Source: Sporomusa sp. KB1
GTDB taxonomy: Bacteria > Bacillota > Negativicutes > Sporomusales > Sporomusaceae
Direction of reading: 5' to 3'
DNA: 64,000 nt
NCBI RefSeq assembly: GCF_007830295.1
Contig: NZ_VLKC01000002.1
Location: 654,940 to 718,939, forward strand
Shown: positions 35,621 to 43,752 of the stretch, in pieces
Layout of the letters: each line of letters starts with the position of its first letter
How positions within the stretch are numbered: position 1 is the first letter of the stretch
Notes under the pieces: model-generated
Told to the model about the DNA's origin: nothing
Seen by the model: the letters and a program-made list of their open reading frames with translations, nothing else
Databases searched by the model: none
Made by a program: the position numbers and the translations under genes

Positions 35621-35651
35621 AACTAAAGTAACTTGAGAGTTTCTGGTTCAA
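35621..35651 (-). promoter_or_regulatory. MerR-type promoter of merR
   Basis: TTGAAC (35651-35646), a 19-bp spacer and TTAGTT (35626-35621). The spacer contains CTCAAGTTACTTTA, matching the dyad in front of the MFS-SDR operon, which suggests autoregulation. Confidence 0.55.
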
Positions 35652-35707
35652 ACGGCTCAAAGACTCAAAGGGACGTTTTTCCGTGACTCACTCTGGTATC
35701 ATGGGTC

Positions 35708-36355
35708 TTAATTACCTTGGTTACGGTTCTCTGATACTATATCCTTAGAATCTAGGCCAAGAACGGGAAAGTTCCAGCCATATTTAATACAGCAAAGTCT
35801 AAGGCCTGTCGTAATACAAAAACAAAGATACAACGGTAGATTGCCAACATAATACGATTGGGCATAATAGAAAACCATAGCTCCCACGATGGTAGTGATC
35901 GCATAGACCTCCTGGCGAAACACATACGGAATTTCTTTGACAAACACATCCCGCATGACACTTCCGCCTATCCCGGTAATTACCGCCACTGTCGTAACAA
36001 TAAATAAGGAATCCAGGTTGTGCTCAATGGCAAGATTGGCGCTAGTAGCCGTGAAAGCGCCCAAACCAATGGCATCAAATATCTGAATAGTATATTTGAA
36101 CCGATCCAGCCACCGATATGTGAAAAAAACACCAATGGTAGCCATAGCGCTGATTATCAGAAACGTAGGGTCACGAAAAGTTAGCGGCGGTGTATTACCA
36201 ATAATAACATCCCGCAGTACCCCCCCGCCAATCGCTGTCGTTATCGCCAATACCAACACACCAAAGACATCCAATTTCTTTTGAATTCCTGTTAACGCAC
36301 CTGAAACCGCAAAGGCTACTATCCCCATAACCTCAAATACACTCCACGCTGTCAT
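35708..36355 (-). CDS. TRIC-family (UPF0126) membrane channel protein
   Basis: 215 residues with about seven membrane helices and the internal duplication of this family. The two repeat signatures are AIGGGVLRDVIIGNTPPL and GIGGSVMRDVFVKEIPYV. Bacterial TRIC homologues form trimeric potassium-permeable channels. The ATG at 36355 has GGAGAG upstream. It stands alone; there is no linkage to a transport operon. Confidence 0.9.
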   Translation of the reverse strand: MTAWSVFEVMGIVAFAVSGALTGIQKKLDVFGVLVLAITTAIGGGVLRDVIIGNTPPLTFRDPTFLIISAMATIGVFFTYRWLDRFKYTIQIFDAIGLGAFTATSANLAIEHNLDSLFIVTTVAVITGIGGSVMRDVFVKEIPYVFRQEVYAITTIVGAMVFYYAQSYYVGNLPLYLCFCITTGLRLCCIKYGWNFPVLGLDSKDIVSENRNQGN

Positions 36356-36447
36356 TTTCGTCCTCTCCTGCTCTCCTGCATCCAGCCTACTATTTTTTCT
36401 CTGCTAATTTTATCATAGATACGCTAAAAATACTGCAACTTAGCAAA

Positions 36448-36493
36448 AAAGAAACTTAAAAACAGGCTAATCATCTGCTTTCTAAGTTTCTTT
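36448..36493 (-). terminator. Terminator downstream of the MerR-fusion/TonB/binding-protein operon
   Basis: AAAGAAACTTA pairs with TAAGTTTCTTT (11 bp, plus inner CAG/CTG). On the minus strand it is followed by a further T-run (TTTTTTGC). Confidence 0.7.
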
Positions 36494-36538
36494 AGTGTTA
36501 TCTTACTTTGCTAATGGGAGACAAATGCACCAAACTCA

Positions 36539-36690
36539 CTACTCACGCAACAGCTCAATAAAAATGGCATCTGGAATGGATTCCAGTACAGCCAGTTTCT
36601 CAGCCTGTATCTGAGCCAGTTCTATTTCTAATTGTTTACGCACAGTAATATCCCGCACTAGCATAAGGCAACAGTAAATGAAAGCAATAG
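36539..36690 (-). pseudogene. Remnant of a PAS-domain signalling gene
   Basis: The minus strand encodes LMLVRDITVRKQLEIELA, then IQAEKLAVLESIPDAIFIEL and a stop. This is the end of one PAS/PAC module (VRDIT.RKQLE) followed by the start of the next (LESIPDAIF). No start codon or ribosome site is present, and an in-frame stop lies just upstream, so it is a decayed piece of a sensor gene. Confidence 0.7.
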
Positions 36691-36697
36691 GTCCCTA

Positions 36698-37780
36698 TTA
36701 TTCCGGATTTTTCCCGGAAATAATGCGGTTTGCCTCAGCTTCCGAAAGATCATAATTCATAAATATCTTATAAAAATACCGTGTTTCCTTGACAATATCT
36801 ATATCCTGAAATTTCTCAGGGTACAATGTTTTAGCTGCCCATTGAATTTGCAGTGCCTCTTCCGCCCCATAACGATCCCACAAAAAGGCCCCGTCAGGAT
36901 TCACATAAACTTTTTTATTTTGAACCGCTTTGATGCCCTGCCAAACAGGATTATCCATAATCATATGTATATTGCGAGTACCATCCGGCTCAATAGGCAA
37001 GGCATTGCTGCTCACGATAATAACATCAGGGTTCCAAACCATAACTTGCTCCATTGTTACTGGTTTCATATTGCCTTTAACATCAAGCGCGGCATTCGTT
37101 CCTCCGGCAACTTCAATCCAATTGTCAATGATTGTATTTGTTCCATCAATGAGCAATGGATTCCAAGAATTGATATGCAAGACTTTAGGCCGTTGTTCCT
37201 GGGAAATCGGATCGGTGACAGCCTTAATCTTAGCCATTTTTTCATCTAAATAAGCAATATAAGCATCGGCTTTCGCCTTGGCCTCCGGGCCCAAAATCGT
37301 ACCGGTTGTCCGGAAGCAATCCTTAAGTCCAGCAAAATCAGTAAAAAACAATTGCACAACCGGTATCCCTATCGCTTTCAATCTGGTAGCAATTACATTG
37401 TTTTTCGAGATAAATACAATGTCCGGTTTTGTCTTCATAAGTTCCTCGATATTCACGTCTTGGGGTGTAAACACAATTTGCGCATCATTCATCGCCGGAT
37501 TCACAATATAAAGCCAAGGCCTGGCACCTTTTATATCTACAGTAGCTTTTATTTTATCACCCGCCCCAAGCATCGTCAGTACTTCATTATGGGCCGGCCA
37601 GGCATCCGCAATACTTTCAATCTTAGCGGGAATTGCAATCTTGGCTTTGGCAGAATCGGTTATAACAACCTTTTCTTGTTTTGCTGCTGTCTGTTCACTG
37701 CCACAACCGGCTAAAGTCAAAATCAATAAAAGCAATGTTACAAGAATAAAACTATTTCTATATACACTTTTATATGACAT
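36698..37780 (-). CDS. Iron-chelate/cobalamin-type substrate-binding lipoprotein
   Basis: 360 residues. Signal peptide with lipobox LTLAGC, then a TroA/BtuF-like binding fold: IESIADAWPAHNEVLTMLG, NIEELMKTKPDIVFIS and VYVNPDGAFLWDRYGAEEA. It should bind a siderophore, heme or corrinoid in the periplasm. It closely resembles the C-terminal part of the MerR fusion two genes upstream (shared PVVQL, NPLLIDG, WDRYGAEEALQIQWAAK). The ATG at 37780 has AAAGGA upstream. No permease or ATPase genes accompany it. Confidence 0.88.
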   Translation of the reverse strand: MSYKSVYRNSFILVTLLLLILTLAGCGSEQTAAKQEKVVITDSAKAKIAIPAKIESIADAWPAHNEVLTMLGAGDKIKATVDIKGARPWLYIVNPAMNDAQIVFTPQDVNIEELMKTKPDIVFISKNNVIATRLKAIGIPVVQLFFTDFAGLKDCFRTTGTILGPEAKAKADAYIAYLDEKMAKIKAVTDPISQEQRPKVLHINSWNPLLIDGTNTIIDNWIEVAGGTNAALDVKGNMKPVTMEQVMVWNPDVIIVSSNALPIEPDGTRNIHMIMDNPVWQGIKAVQNKKVYVNPDGAFLWDRYGAEEALQIQWAAKTLYPEKFQDIDIVKETRYFYKIFMNYDLSEAEANRIISGKNPE

Positions 37781-37827
37781 AACGCACATCCTTTCTGCTG
37801 TTGTGTGGATTGGCAACACTTTTTATT

Positions 37828-37877
37828 ATGCTGCTCAGCCCAACCATCACATGATTAACGGTTGGGCTGAGCAGCAT
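37828..37877 (-). repeat. 18-bp intercistronic stem-loop between TonB receptor and binding protein
   Basis: ATGCTGCTCAGCCCAACC (37828-37845) and its exact inverse (37860-37877) enclose a 14-base loop. It may attenuate or stabilise the polycistronic mRNA and set the ratio of receptor to binding protein. Confidence 0.7.
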
Positions 37878-37911
37878 TACTCATTTTATATTTTACAATG
37901 TCAACACAGAC

Positions 37912-39990
37912 TTAGAATTGCTTGCTGATCTGAACACCGTAGGTGGCTCCGGTATCATACACGTACATGCCTGTAGCATAGCGCTGGTCTGTGATATTGT
38001 TGCCGAACAGGGTAAGGGTGGTATTTGCATTCAATTCCTTGTTGATGTTGATATCGATGGTAGTGACTCTATCCATATTAAAGTCTGTGCCGCTACCTGC
38101 ATTTACGCCACTGGCTGTACCTCGATACTGGCTGTTATGATGCAGCATCAGATTAGCAGACAGGTCCTTATTTTTATAATTTAGCGCTATATTATAAAGG
38201 TTATGCGGTGTGCGGCTATTATCCAAGGCATCACTTGAAGTAAAATAAGCGTAGCTCGCTTTATAGCCGAAGTGATCGGTTAAATCGCCATGAAAACCCA
38301 ATTCAAAACCTCTACGCTGCAAATCTCTGGCAGTATAGCTGTAAACCGGGTAGCTATGCGCTGTATCCCAAGACTCATAATATTTGTTGCCTGTAGCAAC
38401 CCGAGCATTATCAATGTCATAATAGAAGGCTGTCAACGAGGCATTCAGCGCTTTACTGTAATTCGCTTCCATTCCCGTTTCGCATTTTATACGCTTTTCA
38501 TCGCCCAGTTTTTCATTGTTATCCACGAGGGCAAAATCGTTATCTGCCTGCTGTGAATAGCCCAGACGCGCCGTTGCTTTATAGACCTTGTTGATCTGAT
38601 AAGCCGCGCCTACCGATGTGCTGACCGAATTTCCTTCCCACATTTCCCCAAAAAGCTGATCATACACTATTGAGGTCGATCCAACTAAATATTTACCAAT
38701 TCCTGAGGTAATATGTTTTTTATCAAGCCGGGCAGAGACATCAAGTATCACTTTATCCGTAGCCTTTCTCTCCCCGTACAGATAGAAGCCGTACAGTTCT
38801 TCCTCACGCGGACTGCCGCCGTATGAACCCATCCCGGTCGGTGCATCATACCACATGAGCTGCGTGCCAAATTTCAGCTTATCCCGGCCATAATCCAGCG
38901 TATGCCCCAGATTCAATTGCCGCAAATAATCCCGTTCATAGAAACCGCCAGCTTTCTTTGTTATCGGGTCTCCATTTAGTGCCCATCTATATGAATCTAC
39001 ATGACTCCAGCCGAAACTAAAGTCAGTTGTATGATGTTCATCCCATTTTTTCGCCGCATTCAACGCCAATACTGTCGTCTTGATCGGCAAAAATCCACCA
39101 AGAGCCAATTTATTTGCAGCAGTTATATTGAGAGCATAGGAATCTGCTACCGAGTTAAAATAAGCTTTATTGTGGACATCGCCTTCATTGTACAGCAGTG
39201 TCAGATTGGCAACCCAGTCCTTGCCTTTATCCCCGATTTTAAATAAATATGTATTCAAATTTTGGCTATTGTTCCAGCCATCCATGCCGTCGGTCTTGTC
39301 TTTCGCGTAGCCCAACGTATAATAACCTGTGTCACCAATCTTGTCACCATGCACATAGCTTGCTTTTTCCGCATTGAAAGTTCCATAGCTCACTTTGGCT
39401 TTGTCAACCGGCTTGGTAGGCGTCATGGTCGTAATGATAATATAACCTTGAGCAGGAGCACCGGACTTAACGTTAGTTTGCGCGAAGGAGGCTACTGGCC
39501 CCATCGTCAAGATTGATGCATCGCGGCAAAAAGTAATCGATTCGATCATGTCAACCGGCAGATTCATGAGCATACGCGAGGCTTGCGTTTCTGGCAGCCA
39601 GACGCCATCAATGATATAACCAATTTCATCACCGCCGCGCGTCTCGACTTTGCAATAGCCTTTAGCACCATAGCGCATGACATTGAGTCCCATCCCATTT
39701 TGAATAAGTTCCAATATATCTTTAGGATGCATTTTTTCAATGTCTTCCTGGGTAAAGGTTTCCGTCGCTATCTTGCTGCTTTCTGGAACAGCCAAACGAA
39801 CATCTACCGGATCGGCCATTGTATGTGCTGCTTCTTTGGCAGGTGTTGCAATTTTTTTGCCTGTTACCAGAACATCGCTAAGTACAGTAGTATTTTCTTT
39901 ATCGCTTTCTTGGGCCTGTACCGGCAACACTGTGCCGCCACTGACTATGGAAGATACTATCAATGCTGCCAATAACTTGTTGTGTTTCAT
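37912..39990 (-). CDS. TonB-dependent outer-membrane receptor
   Basis: 692 residues. The signal peptide (MKHNKLLAALIVSSIVSGG, cleavage near VQAQE) is followed by the plug domain (about 55-185) with VETRGGDEIGYIIDGVWLP. A 22-strand barrel follows, ending in the insertion signal GVQISKQF with a terminal Phe. It imports a large ligand such as a siderophore, heme or corrinoid with TonB energy. The ATG at 39990 has GAGGAG upstream. It lies between two genes with related binding-protein domains, so all three probably handle the same ligand. Its presence confirms an outer membrane. Confidence 0.92.
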   Translation of the reverse strand: MKHNKLLAALIVSSIVSGGTVLPVQAQESDKENTTVLSDVLVTGKKIATPAKEAAHTMADPVDVRLAVPESSKIATETFTQEDIEKMHPKDILELIQNGMGLNVMRYGAKGYCKVETRGGDEIGYIIDGVWLPETQASRMLMNLPVDMIESITFCRDASILTMGPVASFAQTNVKSGAPAQGYIIITTMTPTKPVDKAKVSYGTFNAEKASYVHGDKIGDTGYYTLGYAKDKTDGMDGWNNSQNLNTYLFKIGDKGKDWVANLTLLYNEGDVHNKAYFNSVADSYALNITAANKLALGGFLPIKTTVLALNAAKKWDEHHTTDFSFGWSHVDSYRWALNGDPITKKAGGFYERDYLRQLNLGHTLDYGRDKLKFGTQLMWYDAPTGMGSYGGSPREEELYGFYLYGERKATDKVILDVSARLDKKHITSGIGKYLVGSTSIVYDQLFGEMWEGNSVSTSVGAAYQINKVYKATARLGYSQQADNDFALVDNNEKLGDEKRIKCETGMEANYSKALNASLTAFYYDIDNARVATGNKYYESWDTAHSYPVYSYTARDLQRRGFELGFHGDLTDHFGYKASYAYFTSSDALDNSRTPHNLYNIALNYKNKDLSANLMLHHNSQYRGTASGVNAGSGTDFNMDRVTTIDININKELNANTTLTLFGNNITDQRYATGMYVYDTGATYGVQISKQF

Positions 39991-40022
39991 AAAATATAAA
40001 CTCCTCCCCAACATAATGCGTG

Positions 40023-41648
40023 TCAACTTGAATCCCCGATTAACTGGGTCGATTCATCGCCAATGATTTGTCTTACTTCGTGGTCAGCCAATTCATACTG
40101 GTAAAATTCTTTAAAAAACCATTTAACTTCAGGCCCTAAATCATCTTTAAAATTCTCCGGATGAAAAACCTTAGCCGCCCACTGTATTTGCAGCGCTTCC
40201 TCCGCGCCATAACGATCCCAGGAAAATACCCCGCGGGGATTGACGTACACCCGCTTGGTCTTTACGGCAGCGATCTGTCGCCATACATCATCTTGCTCCA
40301 ACTCCATGATAATTTGCCGGCCAACTAAAGCCTCCCGGGCAATAACAATTACCCCGGGATTCCAGTTGATGACCTGTTCCAGCGTTATCGCCTGTAAGTT
40401 GCCGGTTACGGCAGCGACATTTACACCGCCGGCCATATTGATCCAATCATCGATAATCGTGCCGGCACCATCAATGAGCAGCGGATTAAGTTTGGCAATA
40501 TGTAATACCCGTGGTTTTTGCTGCAGCGGTATTTGGGCGGTAATTCCGGTTATTTGGGCCTGTTTATCGTTCAGATACCGAATATATTTATCCGCTTGCG
40601 CTATCGCTGACCCGCCCAGCACGGCTGCTGTAAGTCTGACACAGTCTTTCAAGCTGTTAAAATCGGTGACTGATAATTGAACTACAGGAATATCAGCTTT
40701 TCTGATGGCCTCCACGTCTTTATAACTATTTGAGACAAAAACCACATCCGGTTCACATTTAATCAACTCTTCCACATTAGTACTGGCGGAACTGAATAAT
40801 ATCGCCGCCTTATTAATGTCCGGGTTGATTTTTTGCAGCCACGGTTTTTGGGTTGTCGCCATAGTTGTCGCCACAATTTTGTCACCGCCGCCCAATAAGC
40901 AGACAATGTCCTGATGAGCTGCCCAGGCATCGGCAATGCGGGAAATTTTATTGTTCAAATTTACCGGCACACCGAACATATCTGTTACCAACATTGCCTG
41001 TTTTACCGCTGGTATTGTTGGAACATCCGCACTGCAACCGCTCAACAACAGTAACAAGGTTAGCGTCATTATAAAAATGTAGTTATTTTTTAATCGGCCC
41101 CAATAGGAATTATTGATTATTTCAAAATCGTTTTGCGCCCAGTTTCTTATTTTTGAAATTTCTCCTGGTGGAGCACCAGTCGATTCCAAAAACAACTGGT
41201 GCTGTTCTGGCGACATCAGCTCAAATTCCCGGTGCCATTGCCATTGATCATAAAGACTAAATCCTGCGGCACTAAAGATTCCATCCCAGGCATCATTAGC
41301 AACTAATGCTTTTCGCTCTTGCACTTGAAAGCCCAGCAATAACCGGACAATCCCTTTTTGTTGCTCACGCAATGTCTCGATAGATTTGTTTAGCTCGTAG
41401 ATTCTCTTTTCCAAAAGAGACACTGTTATACTTTGAGAACCAGATAGTAGTTCCTTGATACTATTCAAGGACATTCCAGCTTCGCGATAGCTGCAAATTC
41501 TTTCGAGCAGCTGGCAGTCGGACTCGGAATAGAGTCGATACCCAGATGACGTTCGCTCTGAACTTTTCAAAAGTTCGATGGAGTCATAGTATAGAAGCGC
41601 TGTGCGAGAAAGGTGAAACTTCTTTGCTATCTGTCCGATGGTATACAT
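40023..41648 (-). CDS. MerR-type regulator fused to a membrane-anchored substrate-binding protein
   Basis: 541 residues in one uninterrupted frame. Residues 1-70 are a MerR DNA-binding domain (YTIGQIAKKFHLSRTALLYY, YRLYSESDCQLLERI); 70-110 a dimerisation helix; 115-172 a typical MerR C-terminal segment (WHREFELMSPEQHQLFLE). Residues 187-204 are a hydrophobic segment ending in the lipobox LSGC (Cys205). Residues 206-541 are a complete TroA/BtuF-like binding domain with WDRYGAEEALQIQWAAK. The expected topology is DNA-binding domain inside, ligand domain outside. Signal peptidase II could also cut at Cys205 and split the two. The ATG at 41648 has AAGGAG upstream. No internal start with a ribosome site was found for the second half. 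It leads the TonB receptor operon from a MerR-type promoter. Confidence 0.88.
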   Translation of the reverse strand: MYTIGQIAKKFHLSRTALLYYDSIELLKSSERTSSGYRLYSESDCQLLERICSYREAGMSLNSIKELLSGSQSITVSLLEKRIYELNKSIETLREQQKGIVRLLLGFQVQERKALVANDAWDGIFSAAGFSLYDQWQWHREFELMSPEQHQLFLESTGAPPGEISKIRNWAQNDFEIINNSYWGRLKNNYIFIMTLTLLLLLSGCSADVPTIPAVKQAMLVTDMFGVPVNLNNKISRIADAWAAHQDIVCLLGGGDKIVATTMATTQKPWLQKINPDINKAAILFSSASTNVEELIKCEPDVVFVSNSYKDVEAIRKADIPVVQLSVTDFNSLKDCVRLTAAVLGGSAIAQADKYIRYLNDKQAQITGITAQIPLQQKPRVLHIAKLNPLLIDGAGTIIDDWINMAGGVNVAAVTGNLQAITLEQVINWNPGVIVIAREALVGRQIIMELEQDDVWRQIAAVKTKRVYVNPRGVFSWDRYGAEEALQIQWAAKVFHPENFKDDLGPEVKWFFKEFYQYELADHEVRQIIGDESTQLIGDSS

Positions 41649-41666
41649 CAACAATCTCCTTTTTTC

Positions 41667-41697
41667 ATCATAAACTATAAAGCAATAGACAGGTCAA
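41667..41697 (-). promoter_or_regulatory. MerR-type promoter of the fusion/TonB operon
   Basis: TTGACC (41697-41692), a 19-bp spacer and TATGAT (41672-41667). The spacer has a CTAT...ATAG dyad. The 19-bp spacing suggests autoregulation by the MerR half of the fusion protein. Confidence 0.65.
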
Positions 41698-42074
41698 CAA
41701 GTTATTTCCGGTAAACCGGACACCATAATACAATCCACTAATAACAGCTTTATAACTTCAACTAACATTAACTAACTAATTAAATAAACCAACCAACTAT
41801 TGTTCGTTTTTTATTTGTCATAATAGCATAATCCCTCTTTTTTCGTCAATTTTTCGCTAATTCATATTTATTCAATGCAACTATTTATTGCATAAATGAA
41901 TACAGCCGAACAGCACAAAGCTGAACCGGCTTTACCAAGAAACGTTCTGGTACAAAAATCTCACCAATCCAAAGATTCCCTGCCATTCACCAAAATATCA
42001 AGCAGCTATATTAATTCGGACTCGCATGCTCCCCCTAAATAGTTTCTATGATATCCGCTTTACCCCGATACTCA
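41698..42074. other. AT-rich intergenic stretch, no gene seen
   Basis: No ORF with a ribosome site and no riboswitch core (including the cobalamin-box pattern) was recognised. It separates the TonB operon promoter from the exporter operon terminator. Confidence 0.5.
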
Positions 42075-42118
42075 AAAGAACATCCTTCCCCTGATTAATC
42101 AGGGGAAGGATGTTCTTT
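42075..42118 (-). terminator. 44-bp perfect palindrome, terminator of the exporter operon
   Basis: Arms of 22 bp meet without a spacer (centre GATTAATC, arms containing CATCCTTCCCCTG). It lies 22 bp past the stop of the GyrI-like gene and ends in TTCTTTT on the minus strand. Confidence 0.8.
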
Positions 42119-42139
42119 GCCGACACTATTTAACAGTGG

Positions 42140-42655
42140 TTAAACACATTGCTGTTTTATCTCTTTTACCGGTCTAGCCTCAATATAGCCGCGTTTACCT
42201 AATGGTGCCAGCTGGAATCTTGGACCGGCCTCATCTGCCCAGGTAAATCCATACAATTCCGGATTATAGTCTTTAATAACCTGCCACGAATCGTCAATAG
42301 CTTCCATAAAATTCTCATCTTCAAAAGGCGGACCTTGGAATACCATAACCTTGCAAGGTAACAGGTCAATTATTTCAAAGCCTTCAGGTACTTCGCCAGC
42401 ATACTCACCAGGTACTTCGACACCCTGTGCGTATACCGATGTGCCGGGCTTCCGTAAATTGTCCGGCAGCCACATTCCGATAGGCTCATACAGGGCTTGT
42501 TTTATACTGCACAATATTCCCCATACATCGCAGCCGGCTTCCTCACAATATGCAAAGTAATTATCGGCATTGATCCCCCTTTTCAGGATCAGCCTCCGCG
42601 CCGGCCGCTCCACCACTTGCACAAAAACAGTATTTGCCTTTGGTCTTTCAGACAT
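42140..42655 (-). CDS. GyrI-like small-molecule-binding domain protein
   Basis: 171 residues, cytoplasmic. The sequence has the layout of the GyrI-like/AraC effector-binding fold: RPARRLILKRGINADNYFAY, CDVWGILCSIKQAL, YAGEVPEGFEIIDLLPCKVM and VFQGPPF. Such stand-alone domains bind or sequester hydrophobic drugs. It is the last gene of the TetR-controlled exporter operon, so a role in binding the exported compound is likely. Start ATG at 42655. Confidence 0.75.
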   Translation of the reverse strand: MSERPKANTVFVQVVERPARRLILKRGINADNYFAYCEEAGCDVWGILCSIKQALYEPIGMWLPDNLRKPGTSVYAQGVEVPGEYAGEVPEGFEIIDLLPCKVMVFQGPPFEDENFMEAIDDSWQVIKDYNPELYGFTWADEAGPRFQLAPLGKRGYIEARPVKEIKQQCV

Positions 42656-42709
42656 TTTTATTTCTCCCTTCTGCAGTATAAGGTAATAATCACGGATACG
42701 ACTCTTGCA

Positions 42710-43624
42710 CTATAGATCTGACGGCGTTATCGCAAGCTGTGCTGTCATATTCCAGCGCAATCTATCATCCCAGCGTTCAGGCGCGACAGTGACGGTATAC
42801 GTAATGTCACCGCGTTTCTTTTCGCCGTATGCTCTGATGGCTTTTACCTTGCCGGCTATCTCTAAGTCAGGTATACCGTCAAAGGTTAAGGATACCTGAT
42901 CACCCTTTTTTACCTTAGCAATCGTGAGTTCTGTTAAGTCATCGCTACGGATTTCCCACGCACTTTCATCTGCCATTCTTACCAAAACAGTACCGGCGGC
43001 AGCATGTTCTCCTACCTTGATATCCAGAAAGGCAACCGTACCATTGATTACTGCTGTGAGTTCGGTCTTGTCAAGCAATCCTTCCGACTCAACTAACCGC
43101 GCTTCCTGGGTCTCTAATTCGGCCTGTGCTTGAGCCAACGCAGCCCTGTTTCTATCAGCCGTTGTTTTCGCCTGATCATATTGTTGCCTGGAGACAGCCC
43201 CTGCCGCTTCCAAGCGCTTTTGCCGCTCTAATTCGCGTTCGGCATCAGCCAGATTAATTCTTGCCTGCTCCATAGCGGCCGCCGCGCGGCTAATGTCAGC
43301 TCTGGTACTGCCAACCCTTGCCTGATAATCTTGTCGTACCAGCCGGATAATCGGTTGCCCAGCCTTTACCATATCGCCTTCCTGTACCAGCACCTCGCCT
43401 ATCGTCCCTTCTACCGGCATAACCATCTGGGCATAATGCACTGGGAAAACAATCCCTTCTGACAAAACCCGGTTATCAGCTTTAACAGGTGCAATGTCTT
43501 TTTTCTCTCCCTGGCGTCCGTTAGTGAGCCACCATCCGCCAGCACACAATATACCAACAACAAGCACTGTCACTATCCAATGACGCTTTAGCCACGCCCC
43601 CAGTGTTCCTAACTGTTCCTTCAT
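42710..43624 (-). CDS. Periplasmic adaptor subunit (HlyD/MacA type)
   Basis: 304 residues. One N-terminal membrane anchor (about 15-32), then the biotinyl-lipoyl half motif GTIGEVLVQEGDMVKAGQP, a long coiled-coil hairpin (about 95-180) and the second lipoyl half INGTVAFLDIKVGEHAAAG. The beta-barrel domain follows. It would link the ABC exporter to the outer envelope. It is encoded downstream of the permease gene, separated by three consecutive stem-loops. ATG at 43624. Confidence 0.9.
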   Translation of the reverse strand: MKEQLGTLGAWLKRHWIVTVLVVGILCAGGWWLTNGRQGEKKDIAPVKADNRVLSEGIVFPVHYAQMVMPVEGTIGEVLVQEGDMVKAGQPIIRLVRQDYQARVGSTRADISRAAAAMEQARINLADAERELERQKRLEAAGAVSRQQYDQAKTTADRNRAALAQAQAELETQEARLVESEGLLDKTELTAVINGTVAFLDIKVGEHAAAGTVLVRMADESAWEIRSDDLTELTIAKVKKGDQVSLTFDGIPDLEIAGKVKAIRAYGEKKRGDITYTVTVAPERWDDRLRWNMTAQLAITPSDL

Positions 43625-43671
43625 TACACCCTCTCCGTTCTTCTTTTATCTTAGTACGCGAGTCAAGACTC

Positions 43672-43747
43672 CCGCCTCTACAGGCGGCGTTACTTCAGGT
43701 GGAGCAGACTCTCCACCTGAATCCCCAATATTTCAGCTATGCTGAAA
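43672..43747 (-). repeat. Three consecutive stem-loops between permease and adaptor genes
   Basis: CCGCCT/AGGCGG (43672-43687), TTCAGGTGGAG/CTCCACCTGAA (43694-43721) and TTTCAGC/GCTGAAA (43731-43747). None has a long T-run. They probably act together as mRNA-stabilising or partial attenuation elements. Confidence 0.6.
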
Positions 43748-43752
43748 CGAGT

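Noticed and set aside
39583..39975. 130-codon plus-strand open frame opposite the TonB receptor
   Set aside because: Antisense shadow of the signal peptide and plug region; no ribosome site.
41698..42074. Possible cobalamin riboswitch or Fur box upstream of the TonB operon
   Set aside because: No conserved B12-box core and no GATAATGATAATCATTATC-like site could be found by eye.
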